64,000 nucleotides of DNA. Source: Tribonema minus. Lineage: Eukaryota > Sar > Xanthophyceae > Tribonematales > Tribonemataceae. The translations under genes and the position numbers were made by a program. Shown here piece by piece: positions 1-11,460 of this stretch. How positions within the stretch are numbered: position 1 is the stretch's first letter; each line of letters opens with the position of its first letter. The notes under the pieces are model-generated. The model saw only the letters and a list, made by a program, of their open reading frames with translations, searched no databases and was not told the DNA's origin. The stretch is taken from contig JAFCMP010000212.1 in NCBI GenBank assembly GCA_017506865.1, positions 992,001-1,056,000 on the forward strand, written 5' to 3'.

Positions 1-718
1 ACCTTTTTAGAGAAGCTTTGAACTGACATCATGCAGCACTTGATGCCCTCCCTGACCTGCAAGGCATTGCAATGCGTGCGCAATGGACTCTGGGTTCAGG
101 CTAAGGCTTTACGCAGCTTGAAGTTTGGACTAGCATCATGCAGCACACGTTTCACCGAGGCACATGCTGGACGGTCTGTGGCGTAACAACCGACTGGCGC
201 ACCTGACGTGAAGTTGCTCTGCCATGGGTCAGAATTCATCAAACTGCGAAATGAGACATGGCAACTTACCTGTCTGGTTGATCATGCAATAGGAGAATCA
301 GACTTTGAGCCTCAGAGTCTGAGTCAACCTCAGAGTGCACGCAATTATGCAGAAAGTCGACTCAACCGAGATGCACGCCGCCATTTAGGGTGTTTCACAA
401 ACCTTCAAGGTAATAGCTGAACAGGCTACTTGCATGCTTCTGACAAGTGTGTGCAAGTAAGAACTGGTGCTTCATTTCAAGACTTTGAATGTGCAGCTGC
501 GAGCCAGCGTCGGTCTCCATCAGTGCAGTTGCTATGCGTGTGTTGAAATCAATTCAAATCGACGGGTCTGCGCCTAATGCCATCACTGTGGTAGTACTTG
601 ACAACTTCTTCGTTGAACCCTAGTGAGGTATTGCACAACTCAGAAATCTAAAAGTGTAACTGACAGTCTGCGCACAAGCTCAGGAGACAAGTCTTGATAC
701 CCTGACCGACATGCGTAC
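1..718 (-). other. Presumed intron and downstream part of the gene whose first exon is at 719-1123
   Basis: A donor GTACGC begins at 718 on the minus strand, so this stretch should be intron. No later exon resembling the paralogue's second exon (25.0 kb) was recognised here; the rest of the gene probably lies left of the window. The only open frame on the plus strand (208-420) has no recognisable protein character. Confidence 0.4.
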
Positions 719-1123
719 CATGTTGTCCCACGGGTGATCATACCCATTTGGGCACATGGCCACCGTCAGCTCCCGCTTGAGCTGGTGAAACGGCGCGGGC
801 CTGTCGCAACCCGGTGTGATGCCAGCTTTGCACTCGAGTAGCACTATGTTTTCGTCTGGTGGCACCGTAGGAATAATTGGACCAGGTGTTGGCTCCGCGG
901 AAGCAACGACGTTGGCAGCAGTTGCAGCGATGGACTCAGTATATTGCACACGCTGATGGGGGGGCAACGTGCTGGCAGCTTGCTCGCCGCTCAACATCAG
1001 CAAGCCGAGGGTCGTGTAAATGACGGAGGCCAGAGTCATTGCGGCTGCTATTGTACTGCAGCACATTCTAGGCCTCCATGCTCCTGCTGCGCCGCTCTCC
1101 TCGTTGGCAACCGTAGGCAGCAT
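719..1123 (-). CDS. First exon of a membrane-anchored protein, paralogue of the CgeB-like glycosyltransferase at 24.1 kb
   Basis: The ATG is at 1123-1121 and the exon ends in phase 0 at ATG|GTACGC (719/718), giving 135 codons. The open frame extends further upstream only through a TTG codon. The protein starts MLPT, as does the paralogue. A hydrophobic segment (about residues 26-45, ending TLGLLMLS) looks like a signal anchor, so a Golgi-type type II topology is inferred. The last third, LECKAGITPGCDRPAPFHQL followed by VAMCPNGYDHPWDNM, is closely matched in the exon at 24141-24554, and both exons end at the same codon and donor. The stretch between anchor and conserved block is divergent and Ala/Thr/Pro-rich. 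By homology it is the N-terminus of a second glycosyltransferase-like gene. The catalytic exons are not in the window, so an intact gene cannot be shown. Confidence 0.7.
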
Positions 1124-3600
1124 CGCTCTCACAGCCTCTGTCGCCACCGCCGCGTCAACTAAACGTTGTGTCCAACTAGAGGCGGTCAATCACAAATCGA
1201 AACTTCAAGTCGTTTTTCACCGAGAACAAATCACCTCCTGACGATGCATGCGTAGTATGCCCATCGGCAACGTCGAAAGTCCAAGCCACCGACGCGCCGC
1301 GCTGGCCATGTGCCACTGGGCGGCCTGACGCTTGGGCTGTTTGCATGAACAACGGGCTGTGAAGCTGCTGCTGTGAAGCTGCAGCAGCGGCTGCTGGACC
1401 GCTGCTGAGCTGTAGCTTCTAGAGGCTCAGCGCTGCAGCAGCTGCAGCAGCTGCTGCTGCAACCCCTGAGGAGTTGTTATAACATATATGTTACAACATA
1501 TATATATGTGAGGGGCAGCTGCTGCAGCTGCTGCATTGCTGCAGCTGCTGCATTGCTGCAGCTGCTGCATTGCTGCAGCTGACAAGCAGCAGGACCTGAA
1601 TCAGATGCTGCAGTCACTTGAATGGCAAATGCGACAAGGCTGCAACAATCTCACGGCTGTTGCGTTGCTGCTGCTGCAGCAGTGGTGAAAACTTAACTCC
1701 TACTAGCTTAGTGACTACTGTGGCAGCCTGAGCTGCTGCAACACCGTGACTGTCACAGTGGCTCAAGCGTGCTGCTGCTGCTGCGCGCTGACTGCACTGC
1801 AGTCTGGGCAACAACTTAAAGTTTGCTGAGTCTCCCACTTCCAAAATGAACTTTAATATTGAATGTGTCAGACAGTGCCATAGTGTCACTGTGTCACTTG
1901 GCGTTCCAACATCTTGCACGTGACACAGTGACTGTCATAGTTCTGCCACGATCATCATGGTGCTGCATCCGGGAGTCTGCTGCAGTGCACCACCTCGCCG
2001 CTGCTGCACCACCGTGCCAAACTGCAATAGATAATGCCTGACGCAGAGGCTCCCTGCAGGTCCAGGTCTAGCCTCAAAACAGCACGGTTCCTTGCCGCCG
2101 CCGCCGCTGCTGGACTGAGTGCTCGCAAGACCTGCTGCACACCAGCAGCGCGCAGCCACGTGCCACAGTGCGACATGCAGTGTGGCACCTGCTCGCATGC
2201 GCCACGTGGTGCCCACGGGGTACTCACTGCAGCGGTGTCTCCAGCACCAGGTCCTTTGGAAACGCCGAATGCTTTCAAGTTCATCAAGTTGACTGGCGAC
2301 AGCGCCCCAGCGGCGCCAACGCTCGGGTTATAGCCCCAAGCAGCCAAATTGCATGCATGTTGCAACTTTCACAAGGTATCCTTGGCGGCAGCGGCTCAGC
2401 ATTTGCAGTGCACATGAAGTAGTACTGGCATGTGGCCAACCATTATCATAATAGCTGCAGCGCCGGCCTGCAGGCAAACATCTCAACACCTGCTGATGAC
2501 GCCGTAATGGCACGTACCCAACCACAACTCTGAAAGCCCCTCCCCCCCCCCGCTTCAACATCATGTCATCCCTTCAAGACAGAGTCTCCCTACAGCATGA
2601 TGATCATTGTACATACTGAACAGCAGCGCCCGTGCGCCGTCCGACAATTGCACCACCGTAATTGGAGTATTGCGCAACTTGAGCCGCTGCTGGCGGCTGG
2701 GCGCATATTATAACCCTCAAGTTTGAGTCAGCGCTTGCCACAGCATCTACATAAAGTCGTTAGTGCAACGATAATATATTAATTCAAGTATACATATATA
2801 CTTCAACGAAGTATGCTGTATACATACAGTATACCCCATGTTTAGGGCAAGGCGCTCACCTCCATTGCGGGCATGTCCTCAATGTAGCTGATGAGGGCTT
2901 CTAGCCGGTGGTACAGTGGAGCCCTTGCAGCCCGCTGGCATGCGCGTGCGCCGTGCCAGCACCTGCGTGCGTGGGGGGGGGGGGGGGGGCATCCGATTAG
3001 TCAGCATCGCCTTGGTCTGTCACGGCTCTAAGCGGACCGATCAGAGCAATGCGCATGCAACCACGCGTGCAAGTGCCAGAAGTTGCTTGGTAGGCATGCA
3101 AAAGACGTACACGGGTAGTGCATGTCTGCTGACCGGACAGAAACAGCTCTGCATAATACACCTTCCCTACTCGATTTCAACTTCCTCGGAATACAACTGG
3201 GCACTGGACCCATACCTAGGTAGTACCGTCTCAAGGTGAGGGAAGGGATGGGAAAGGCTCACTGTGCAGCGCAGGTACCGCGCGAAACAGCAGGGCAGCA
3301 GCGGCGGCGGCGCCCGCACAGTGGGACTAGCGGCGGCGCAGCGCGTGGCGGCAGTGCGTAACAAACATGTAGTTGCCCAGCACTGCGCACCGCAGGCCGC
3401 AGAGGGCGTGCCAGAGAGCGTGCCCATGCAGGCAGTGTGTGAGGCAGCGCATTGCAGAAAGCCGTGTTTCCGTATGTGCTGCCTACCACTGCCACAGGCA
3501 GTGCCCGGGTGCTGCCCTGGAAGCGCGCCACGCGCACTGAGAGCGCGCTCAAGGGCCAAGGCCGTGGTCAAATTGCTGCTGCACATGTTGCGGTACCACT
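1124..3600. other. Gene-poor stretch rich in CTG/CAG and a long poly-G tract
   Basis: No coding exon could be supported. The stretch holds CAG/CTG-rich low complexity (1360-1800), an AT palindrome near 1480-1510, and a run of 18 G at about 2972-2989. Open frames on both strands (for example around 1955-2365 and 3167-3602) lack domain character and look like by-products of the base composition. Confidence 0.5.
1508..1581. repeat. 18-bp tandem repeat of CTG/CAG palindromes
   Basis: The unit gctgcagctgctgcattg is repeated about three times and ends in GCTGCAGCTG. Each unit contains the palindrome GCTGCAGC, so the array can fold on either strand. Similar CAG/CTG palindromes precede it from about 1425 to 1470. 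Confidence 0.8.
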
Positions 3601-3609
3601 AGGGCACAT

Positions 3610-4236
3610 GTGTGCGATGCATCAATGTGCGCTCCGTACTGGGCGTTTTGCACATGTTCGCATACGATCGCCACACCCGCTTACCTCAGCATTGCCATGC
3701 GCAGCGCGGCACTGCTGGCATCAAGCATGTGTTCCCGGCAGGCGTTCTGCTTCATGTTGGCGTCGAATGCAGCGTCATGGTTGGCGTCTCAGCAAAAACG
3801 TCTGGTGAAAGCTGCAGCCATGTCGGCACAAGAGGGGAGGGCTGGGATTAGAACGAGACTGTTGAGAGCTGGTGTCCTTGGGGTTGTTGACAGCAACTGC
3901 GCGCTGCCGTCAGACTCAGCAGATGACATGGAAGATGCTGATGGACAGTGGCTGATCGCAGCAGCGCAAGCCTGTAAAATGAAAATTCTGTATACAAAAG
4001 CTGCACTAGATCACCAGGCAATGGTGCTCCAGACACAGGTAACCACGCGACGCTTAGCCAAACTGATTATTATTGGACCAAGTGCCGACAGCTGTCGTCA
4101 CAACAGATGCTCAAGTCGATGCAGTGACTTCGCACCATACATCAGAAGTGGCGTAGCAGCGCACTGCAAATTGAGCAGCGTGCAGTGCGTGGTGGCAGCG
4201 CAGCGGCGCACTTTTTGTGGCGGTTTCCGTATGTGA
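3610..4236 (+). CDS. Uncertain open reading frame, no recognised family
   Basis: The frame is open for about 208 codons, but it begins at GTG rather than ATG and has no recognised domain. The middle, about 3885-4040, reads as an acidic then amphipathic stretch (DSADDMEDADGQWLIAAAQA) and ends at CAG|GTAACC (donor GT at 4039), so a real internal exon may lie there. The flanks look like noise. No neighbour supports a function. Confidence 0.15.
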   Translation: MCDASMCAPYWAFCTCSHTIATPAYLSIAMRSAALLASSMCSRQAFCFMLASNAASWLASQQKRLVKAAAMSAQEGRAGIRTRLLRAGVLGVVDSNCALPSDSADDMEDADGQWLIAAAQACKMKILYTKAALDHQAMVLQTQVTTRRLAKLIIIGPSADSCRHNRCSSRCSDFAPYIRSGVAAHCKLSSVQCVVAAQRRTFCGGFRM

Positions 4237-5188
4237 GGTTTTGTGCCTTTTTCTGCATGGAAATGAGCAAGATGACATCACTGCGGGGGATGCTTACACT
4301 GACAACGATGCTCAGCGCAAGTGTGCTGCCTAAGCCAATTGCCTGCCCCAGATATGTGTATGAGGTACAATGCAAGCCTAGCAAGCAGCGAGAGCACTGC
4401 ATCGTGCAGCACATCACATACTTCAAAATACAAAGCTCACATTGTGTTTCCAGCAATGGTCTGATGACAAGCTGCTGTGCACAGCATTGTGCCTGGCAAC
4501 ATCTCACGACCAAATTAATCGCCCGGGCCCGTTCCCCCCGTGGCAGTTGAATGTTCGGGGAGTTGATGTTTTCGCGGTCAAGGCAACTGCACGATGGGAG
4601 ACCCCGAGATCTGCTGACGGCCGCCTTTGCTGCCTTGCCGCAGTCCACATCATAGAGAACGGAGAAGCGCTGAGCACTCACCTCACTTCAAAAGTCAACT
4701 TCAAAATCAACTTCAACTTGAAGTACGGTTTAAGGAAGGTAAGTAAGGTAAGCAAGTGTAAAGTCCAGTTCAGTTCCAGGCAAACCGTGTGTGAAGGCGC
4801 GCACTTCCGCCGCATGCTATACTGAGCCAGATGAGCGCTTCCATCTTTCAAGTACTACATGGTGAGCCTAGCCAAGTGGCATCTACATCACGCGTGTGCA
4901 TTTAGGATCAATGTCAGTGCTCGCTGCAGTTTGAAGCACTGCTTGCTGTCCACCTTTCACATCCGCAACCCTCGCCGTTGCTTGTCGTCGTAGTGCATTG
5001 TTTGATGTCAGTCAGCGGTTCAGTTGTCTTTTAAGCTATACGAGCCCCGTGCTCTGGCACACGCGATGGAGCAGATCAGTGTCTGTTCCAGCAGCACCCA
5101 TGAATCATCACTGACATCAGATTTGGGCCGAGCTGTCATGACACCTTGAGGACTGGAAAGGCTGTCGCACACTGCCTCTGCCAAGCAG

Positions 5189-5224
<36 letters not shown>

Positions 5225-5640
5225 AGCAGCAGCAGCAGCTGCAGCTGCAGCAGCAGCGTAGACAGCGCTCATGCACATGCATGACATTGCTCAGCTCGCA
5301 GTTCCACCAGCATCACCCATGCACCCGCCGTTGCCTCCCTCTCGCTCCTCCCATAGCGCCGCCGGCAGCGGCAGCAGCAGTGGCAGCGGCAGCAGAGCGC
5401 CGCCTCCGCCGCAAGCTGAAGCTGGCCGCGCTGATTGCTGTCGCTGCGGGCGAGCTGCAATGCTTCTCCCACCTACCTGTAGGAAGTACCTTGGCGGCCT
5501 GATGCGTGAACTGGGCTTGCAGTGCTGGGTATGCCGAATTACACGTCCCACACCGCTATGGAGAAGCTGTGACAGTTATCACATCGGCGAAGCTTGCTGA
5601 CGACGGGCACGCTTATATTGGTGAAACTGTGCTCAATTGA
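4237..5640. other. Gene-poor spacer
   Basis: No supported gene. The stretch holds the CAG microsatellite listed separately and several copies of the TTGAAGT/ACTTCAA motif that recurs throughout the window (for example 4685-4745). Confidence 0.4.
5186..5255. repeat. CAG trinucleotide repeat tract
   Basis: An interrupted run of CAG (with occasional TAG and CTG triplets) of roughly 70 bases. No open frame with protein character runs through it, so it is treated as a non-coding microsatellite. Confidence 0.85.
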
Positions 5641-6044
5641 AGTTTGATGCAACCAGGGATCATGGTAGGCGTGGCTACCTCTGCCATGCCTGTTGCGTCG
5701 ATCCAGGAGCACGAGTCTCACATCACAAGTTTCCGAGCAGTGCATCGCTGCGCCCTTGGGTTTAGGGTTAGATGTAACAGCCGCCTACGCACGTGTGAGC
5801 CATGGCAGGCCCATGATAGACACCGGTTATACTCTCTCACAGGCAGGCGCGGCTCACACACCCCCACCAGAATGCAGGGTGCACGCAACCCTGCTTACGG
5901 CGGCGGCTGTGGCAGCAGCGTCGGCGGTGCTCGTGAGGGGGGGAGGGTGGGGTGTGGTGCGGCTGCGCTGCTGCTGCTCGATGCTGCGGCGCTGGCGCTG
6001 GCGTTGTTCTCGGCGAGCTGGAGTCTGCCAGTGTATGCAGGGGC

Positions 6045-6270
6045 GATGATGGCAGCGGCGGCGGCGGAGCAGTGGCGGCGGCAGCGGCGGCGGCGGAGCA
6101 GTGGCGGCGGTGGCAGAGGCAGCGGTGACGGCGGAGGTGGTGGCAGCAGCGGCGATAGCAGCGGCGGCGGCGGCGGCGGCGGCAGCGGCGCTGCGTTTTT
6201 GTATAGGGGGGCGGCGGCGGCGGCGGTGGCGGCGGAGGCGGCGGTGGCGGCGGTGGCGGCGGTTGCGGCG
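6045..6270. repeat. GGC/GCG trinucleotide low-complexity tract
   Basis: Imperfect GGC repeats leave several frames open on both strands at once (poly-Ala, poly-Gly, poly-Arg, poly-Pro). The flanking frame at about 5950-6050 has a hydrophobic Leu/Ala stretch and could be an exon of the membrane protein further right, but no splice pair supports this. Confidence 0.75.
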
Positions 6271-7170
6271 TGCTCCCTGTGGGCCCTGGATGATAACCTG
6301 GCTGCGTTGGTGCAGCTGCTGCCAGGGGAGGGAATTGGAGGGGGCTGTGCTGGTACAAGTTGAAGTTTGGGGGTGACGTGCCAATGAGGGGACTCTCTCT
6401 CATGCGATTGCGCTGGGGGCCGCATGCCAGGTATGCATGTTTGGCCTCTGACGCCAGCAAAGCGCCACGTGGACGAAGGCGCATGATGGTGCTGGCGCTG
6501 CATTGAAAGCCGTGGCTCGCACTGTACGGGTTGCATCCCGCACCTTGAAAGAGGCAGCTGTACGCGGCAGGTAGGCATGCAGTGGCCCTCTTGCCGATGG
6601 CGGTCACATTGGCCTTACCAAATCTGATGGGGCTTCGCGCATCTGCGCTAGCATGGAGCCTGGCATGCATGTGTCCCAGCCGCACTGGTCACGTACAGTC
6701 TTCCTCCTGCGCTCGTCCTGGACAGTTACAGGTCTGTTACAGTACGCTCTCAGCAGATATGCGGGCGGGGCTTGTTGTTTGCAGGGCATCCATGTGATGG
6801 GTGAAGCAATGCACTTGTACATGCAGCTGTGCCATTTGCGTTGCAGGTACGCACGGTGCATGCTCGGCCAAACATGGGGAAGGGAGGTAGCCATTGCTTC
6901 GCCCACCTGACTGCAGATGTGGTGTGATGACTGCAGGCGTGGTGCGATAGCCACACTGTCTGCATGATGTCGCAGGCTGGCCGCGCGGCAGCTGTGCTGG
7001 CAGCAGCCCCTCTGTCTACGCCCGCAACAGCGCTCCCTGCCGCCGTGTGCGCCTGCCTGGCGTACACCGCCCGCCTGTACAGTCCACCAGAGTCCACCGC
7101 AGTACACGACGCAGCAGCGCAGGTGCTAGGCAGTTTCCCTGCCGGCTACAGCGCGGCGGCGCGACGCCCC

Positions 7171-7310
7171 TCAAACCCGGCGGCGGCGGCGGCGGCGGTG
7201 GCAGCAGCGGCAGCAGCGGCGACGGCAGCGGCGGTGGCGGCAGTGGCAGCGGCAGCGGCAGCGGCGTCGGCAGCGGCGGCGGCAGCAGCGGCGGCGGCGG
7301 CGGCTGCGGA
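7171..7310. repeat. GCG/GCA trinucleotide tract (poly-Ala or poly-Gly coding potential)
   Basis: Roughly 140 bases of imperfect GCG/GCA/GGC triplets, open on both strands. It lies just before the first credible exon of the membrane protein gene and may encode a homopolymeric linker. The true frame cannot be decided by eye. Confidence 0.75.
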
Positions 7311-7321
7311 CCTCAATCTGA

Positions 7322-9595
7322 GCACTGGCGCGCAGCTGTCGCTTTGGCGCACCTACGCACTTCACCGCCGCCCCGGCAGCAACGGCGGCGGCATCGCCGG
7401 CGCTCCTGATGCCTGCGGCGGCGGTGCTTGGAGGAGGGGGGCTGGGGCTGCAGCCCATGCTGGTGGCAGCGGCGGTGGCGGTGTGGGGGATGGCGCTGCT
7501 GAGCCGTTTCTTTGCGGGGGGGGCGGTGCGTGAGCGGCGCGCGCTTGCCATGCTGCTGGCAGCCAGCGTGGCGCTGGCTGTGCTGCAGGTGCGTCAGATG
7601 TTGATGTTGTTGTCGTCGTCTTGCGCTTCTATTGAGGACGTAAAGTCGAAGTAGTGCGTGCCGCGCTGCTGGCGGCCAGTGTGGCTCTGGCGGTGCTGCA
7701 GGTACGTCACATGTTGATGTTGCGTTGTCGCCGTACACTTCAACTGAGGAAGTGAAGTTGAAGTAGTTGTGCGCGGTGACGCTTCGAGCGCGTGCAACTT
7801 GTTGAACTGGGGCATTGGGTCACGGCAGCGGCATGCGCAGGAGTAACGTTACTTCTGGAGTTGGTTGTCATCATCACTGGTGAGTGGGCAGTTGCGTTGT
7901 ACCAGTATATATATATATATATATTTGAAAGTATTAACTTCTGGACCATGACCTCGTGCGTCGTGTATGACAGCAGACTTTACCTGATTGTGAAAACTTC
8001 GAGCCTTTGCAATAAGATGCAAATAAACCACAAACTGGAGTCACAGTCATCACGTTCTTTGAGGTATGGAACAGCAAATGCGCAAGTGACCTCAAGGTTT
8101 CTAGTGGTAGTTATAAGCTCTGATGTTGACAATCATCCGCATAGAAGTGTGCAGCAACCTTGCACCCCACCAAAACATGCAGTAACCTTGCTTTGATCTT
8201 GAATCGAATCATGCACTTCACTGATTGAACAATGCAGGCCGGCGCATGGAGGTCAATGATCATGCAGTTGTCAAAGCACATGAATCCCTGTAGCAGACCC
8301 TTGCCAGCTGGTTTACTGCTTGTGCCGACACCACCTGCAAGGACCGAGCCGTAGACCATGCGTACTTGACTTGGGGGCAAACCAGGAATTTGACGTGACA
8401 CTTGAAGTAAGGCAGTGTCTGTGCCGCCTTGCACGCTGCGTCAGCCACAGACGCTTGTCCCACTCGCAGCTCACGACAACCAACAACATTGCCTCTGCTG
8501 CCGTACTATCCGTGCGCAGGCGGCGCCGCCGCGGCGCCCAGCAACTTCGACCGCGCGCGCACCACCGCCCCCGCGCGCTGCGCCCTGGCTTACGCCCTCC
8601 TCATCGCCGCCGGCCCTGCCACCGTCGCCTCGCAGCTCTGGCTGTCCCGGCCCGTCACCGCCGCCGCCGCCGCCGCCGCCTTCCAGGCGGCGCTGTCGCT
8701 GTTCGTGGCGGCGCACGCGGCGGCTGCGCTGGGCCTGCGCCTCGCTGCTGCCGCTGCGCCGCCGGCGCTGGGCGTGCCGCCCGTCGCCGCTGCCGGCCGC
8801 GCGCCGCCCGCGGGCTCCGCGCTGCACATGGTCGCCTTCCTCGGCAACCTGTCGGCGGCGCTGGCGCACTGCGCGGCGCTGGCGCTCGTGCTCGCGCGCG
8901 TGCGCGGCGGAGGCGGCGCGGCGGCGGCGGCGGCGGCGGCAGCGCCGCCGCTGCTCGGGCTGCTGCAGAACGAGGGCGACCTCGTGACGGGTCTGACGCG
9001 CGCGAACCGCGCCATGCCGTTGCTGGCAGGCCTCGCGTTCGCGTGGCTGGTGCTGGGGCTTCGCGGCGTGTACGCACCGTTGAGCGCTGCTGCCACGACG
9101 GCGCCGCTCCCGCTCGCAGCGGCGGCGCGGCGTGCGCTGCTGCTGCTGCCGCCGCTGCCGTCGCACGCGACTTTCGTCGCGTACCTGTGGGACCGCAGCC
9201 TGGTGAAGCACCGCGCGGCGGCGGTGTGGTGGTCTGTGCCACTGAACGTTGTGACGGTGGCCGCGGCGGGGGGGTGGGAGGGGGGCGTGTGCGCCAGGCT
9301 GCTGGGGGTGATGGGGCTGGCGGGGGGGTGCGCTCAGTTGTGGCTCATGCAACGCCTGCGCAGAGAGGGCCCCAGAATAATGCGACATGTGTGTGCATAT
9401 AATATTCGTGACTTGCTAAACCGTGTTGCTGTCAGACCGCAACGAGACCTTTCTGCATGCCCCGTCAAAGCACCGTTTCAGTGGCATTGCATTGGCTTGC
9501 TGCAGGACTGTTCTACTAAGACTATGGAGATTCCCTGTTGTGCATTGCGCGGCAGCTGCTTATGTGAGTGGCATGTCTTGATGCCCACTTGTTGA
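7322..9595 (+). CDS. Multi-pass membrane protein of unknown family (exons partly resolved)
   Basis: Two exon-like blocks share a hydrophobic, Ala/Leu-rich character. The first (about 7322-7587) reads MLVAAAVAVWGMALLSRFF, then a charged GGAVRERR turn, then MLLAASVALAVLQ, and ends at CAG|GTGCGT. The second starts after an acceptor at 8518-8519 and runs to a stop at 9593-9595, with several hydrophobic segments separated by short loops (for example LLQNEGDLVTGLTRANRAMP and LWDRSLVKH). Six or more membrane spans are plausible. The two blocks are not in compatible phase (0 against 1), so at least one exon between them is unresolved. The start is unknown because the upstream GC tract keeps every frame open. 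The region after about 9390 loses GC bias and may be untranslated. No family was recognised. Confidence 0.5.
7540..7766 (+). repeat. Donor-side exon echo of the membrane protein exon (about 113-bp tandem duplication)
   Basis: The last codons of the exon (LLAASVALAVLQ) plus donor and early intron occur twice, ending at about 7587 and 7699. Within the nine codons ASVALAVLQ the three differences (AGC/AGT, GCG/GCT, GCT/GCG) are all synonymous, and LLA adds a GCA/GCG change. Both copies are followed by a usable donor (GTGCGT, GTACGT) and by similar intron sequence containing TGTTGATGTTG. Confidence 0.85.
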
Positions 9596-11346
9596 GGTAT
9601 GTTGTGCTCAGTGCTCAGAGCCGCTCATATTGATGAGCGCTCAACACCTTGAACAGATGCGAGCTAAGTACACACCACAGTTCACAGTGATCAGCAGAAC
9701 ATGGTGTCCATGTGGCGCAATGCGTTCGCATTCAGGCTGGTACTGCTGCGTTTGCGTGAAGTTGATTTCTGATGCAGCAGTGTGACCTACCCAATGGTGG
9801 CAGCAGCATGTACACGATGCCAGCACAACTAACGTGCAGCAACGTCGGCTGCATTGTGCCTCTGTAGACAAACGTACACCATGTTGGTATCAAGTGCGCT
9901 GATGCAATTGCATGTCTTGAACACTGTTCATGCAGACATAGCACAACTGTAGCTGGCAGCACCCCCAGCATCACCATCCTGACCATGATGCCAGCGCGTG
10001 TGATATGCAGCAATGTCCACTGCATTAATGTGCCATCATAGATCTGTTGCAACCATTTCATGGTGATAACAAGTGTGCTGATGCATCTTCATGTGTCGAG
10101 GCACCATTCAGGCATACGTGACCAAGTAGCTGGCAGCATCACCATTTTAAACAACAGCACCTGCTCACCTAAGCTGTGCATTGAGCTAAACTTTGTTGCA
10201 GCATCACACAGAGATGAAGGGTTCACAGTGCATGAATCAGACATGTCAACTTTGAAGCACCGCGCAGCGCAAGGTGATCTTCTTGCAACACGTCTCAATG
10301 CACATGACATGGAGAGCAGCAGCAGCAGATGAAGTACTTCAGAAGTATTCGATTTGCATTGAAGGGGGCGCTATTGAGCCGGCAGTGAGGCTCAGCAGAG
10401 CATGTGCAAACTGCCACTTTTCGGCGCATGAGACGCCATTGCTTCCGATGACGCGCACTCAAGTAAGCGCTGGTGGAGGTCGACGTGCACAAAGACATCG
10501 AGAGGGGCCCCTGGGGCTGCTGATAGTCTACACCACATGTAGGCTCGAGAAAGGCGACCAAGGCCGTCACAGCAGGGATTGGCACCGGCGGTGCTTCGTA
10601 GCCATGTACGATTCAGGAGGAAAAGGTGCCGCATAGCTGGTGTTACTTGCGCAATGTACCTGGTACTGTATCTACGACGAATGGGTCTGCGCTCGCGCTC
10701 AAGCGCGTGACATAGACTCACGTTGAGACTCCCGGAGGAAATCAATTGAATCACTGCTACAACGCAGGGTGGTACTGTTGGGGGGTGCGGGGGGGGGGGG
10801 GGCAGGGGCGGAGCGCCAGCGGCGCTCAACTGTTTCAGGCCTCAGGCTGCCTCCCCTGTGTAGGCCTATTCACCGGTGCATTGGCAACGAAGGGACTTGC
10901 TGTGGCGAACTGCACATTGCCGCGGCAGGCATGATGTGCGCGCGTGACGACAAAAGGCGATGACTTGGTACTACATCGAACTGCAAACGGGCAATGACAA
11001 TCGCTGGACAGTGAGGGCGAAAGCCGCCTTACAAACCATCGGACACACAACTTGCTGCCACTAACGCGCTGGCAGCTGTGTAAAACGAAACTTGAAGGGG
11101 TGTGAAGGGGGCGGGGGGGGGGGCGGGGGAGTGTTCACCTGTGGGAAACCAGCATTGGACGCTGTTCCGGTCTCTGCAGCTGCTTGCTTTCTGAACCACC
11201 ACCACTATTGGTACCACTATCACCACCACCGCCACAGCCGCCATGTATACCACCAGTGCTACCAGTACCACCTGCAGCAGCAGCACGGCAGCAGCCGCGG
11301 CAGGAGCAAGAGCGGTAGCAGCGGCAGCGGCGGCCACAGTGGCGGC

Positions 11347-11385
<39 letters not shown>

Positions 11386-11460
11386 TGCAGCAGCAGCAGC
11401 GGCGGCGGCGGCAGCTCTCAAGGCAAGCCACAGACCTTATGTGCTGAGTGGCAGCAGCTC
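9596..11460. other. Gene-poor spacer with a tandem duplication and a poly-G tract
   Basis: Nothing coding could be supported. It contains the roughly 190-bp duplication listed separately, a G-rich tract at about 10785-10805, a CAG tract at 11354-11402, and low-complexity frames (poly-Ala, poly-Ser) at 11029-11460 that are open on both strands. Confidence 0.45.
9795..10165. repeat. Diverged tandem duplication of about 190 bp
   Basis: Two units share an ordered series of landmarks: GATGCCAGC, TGCAGCAA, CACTGCAT or GGCTGCAT, a TGATAACAAG/TGGTATCAAG block, GTGCTGATGCA, then GTAGCTGGCAGCA before CATCACC. The copies begin at about 9810 and 10000. No reading frame is conserved. Confidence 0.6.

Noticed and set aside
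5837..6685. Long minus-strand open frame with proline runs
   Set aside because: GGC/GCC triplets keep several frames open on both strands here; the peptide is homopolymer plus noise without splice support.
8471..9388. Minus-strand Arg/Gln-rich frame opposite the membrane protein exon
   Set aside because: It is the complement of a GC-rich coding exon; the plus-strand frame has coherent membrane-spanning segments, and this one is a charged shadow.
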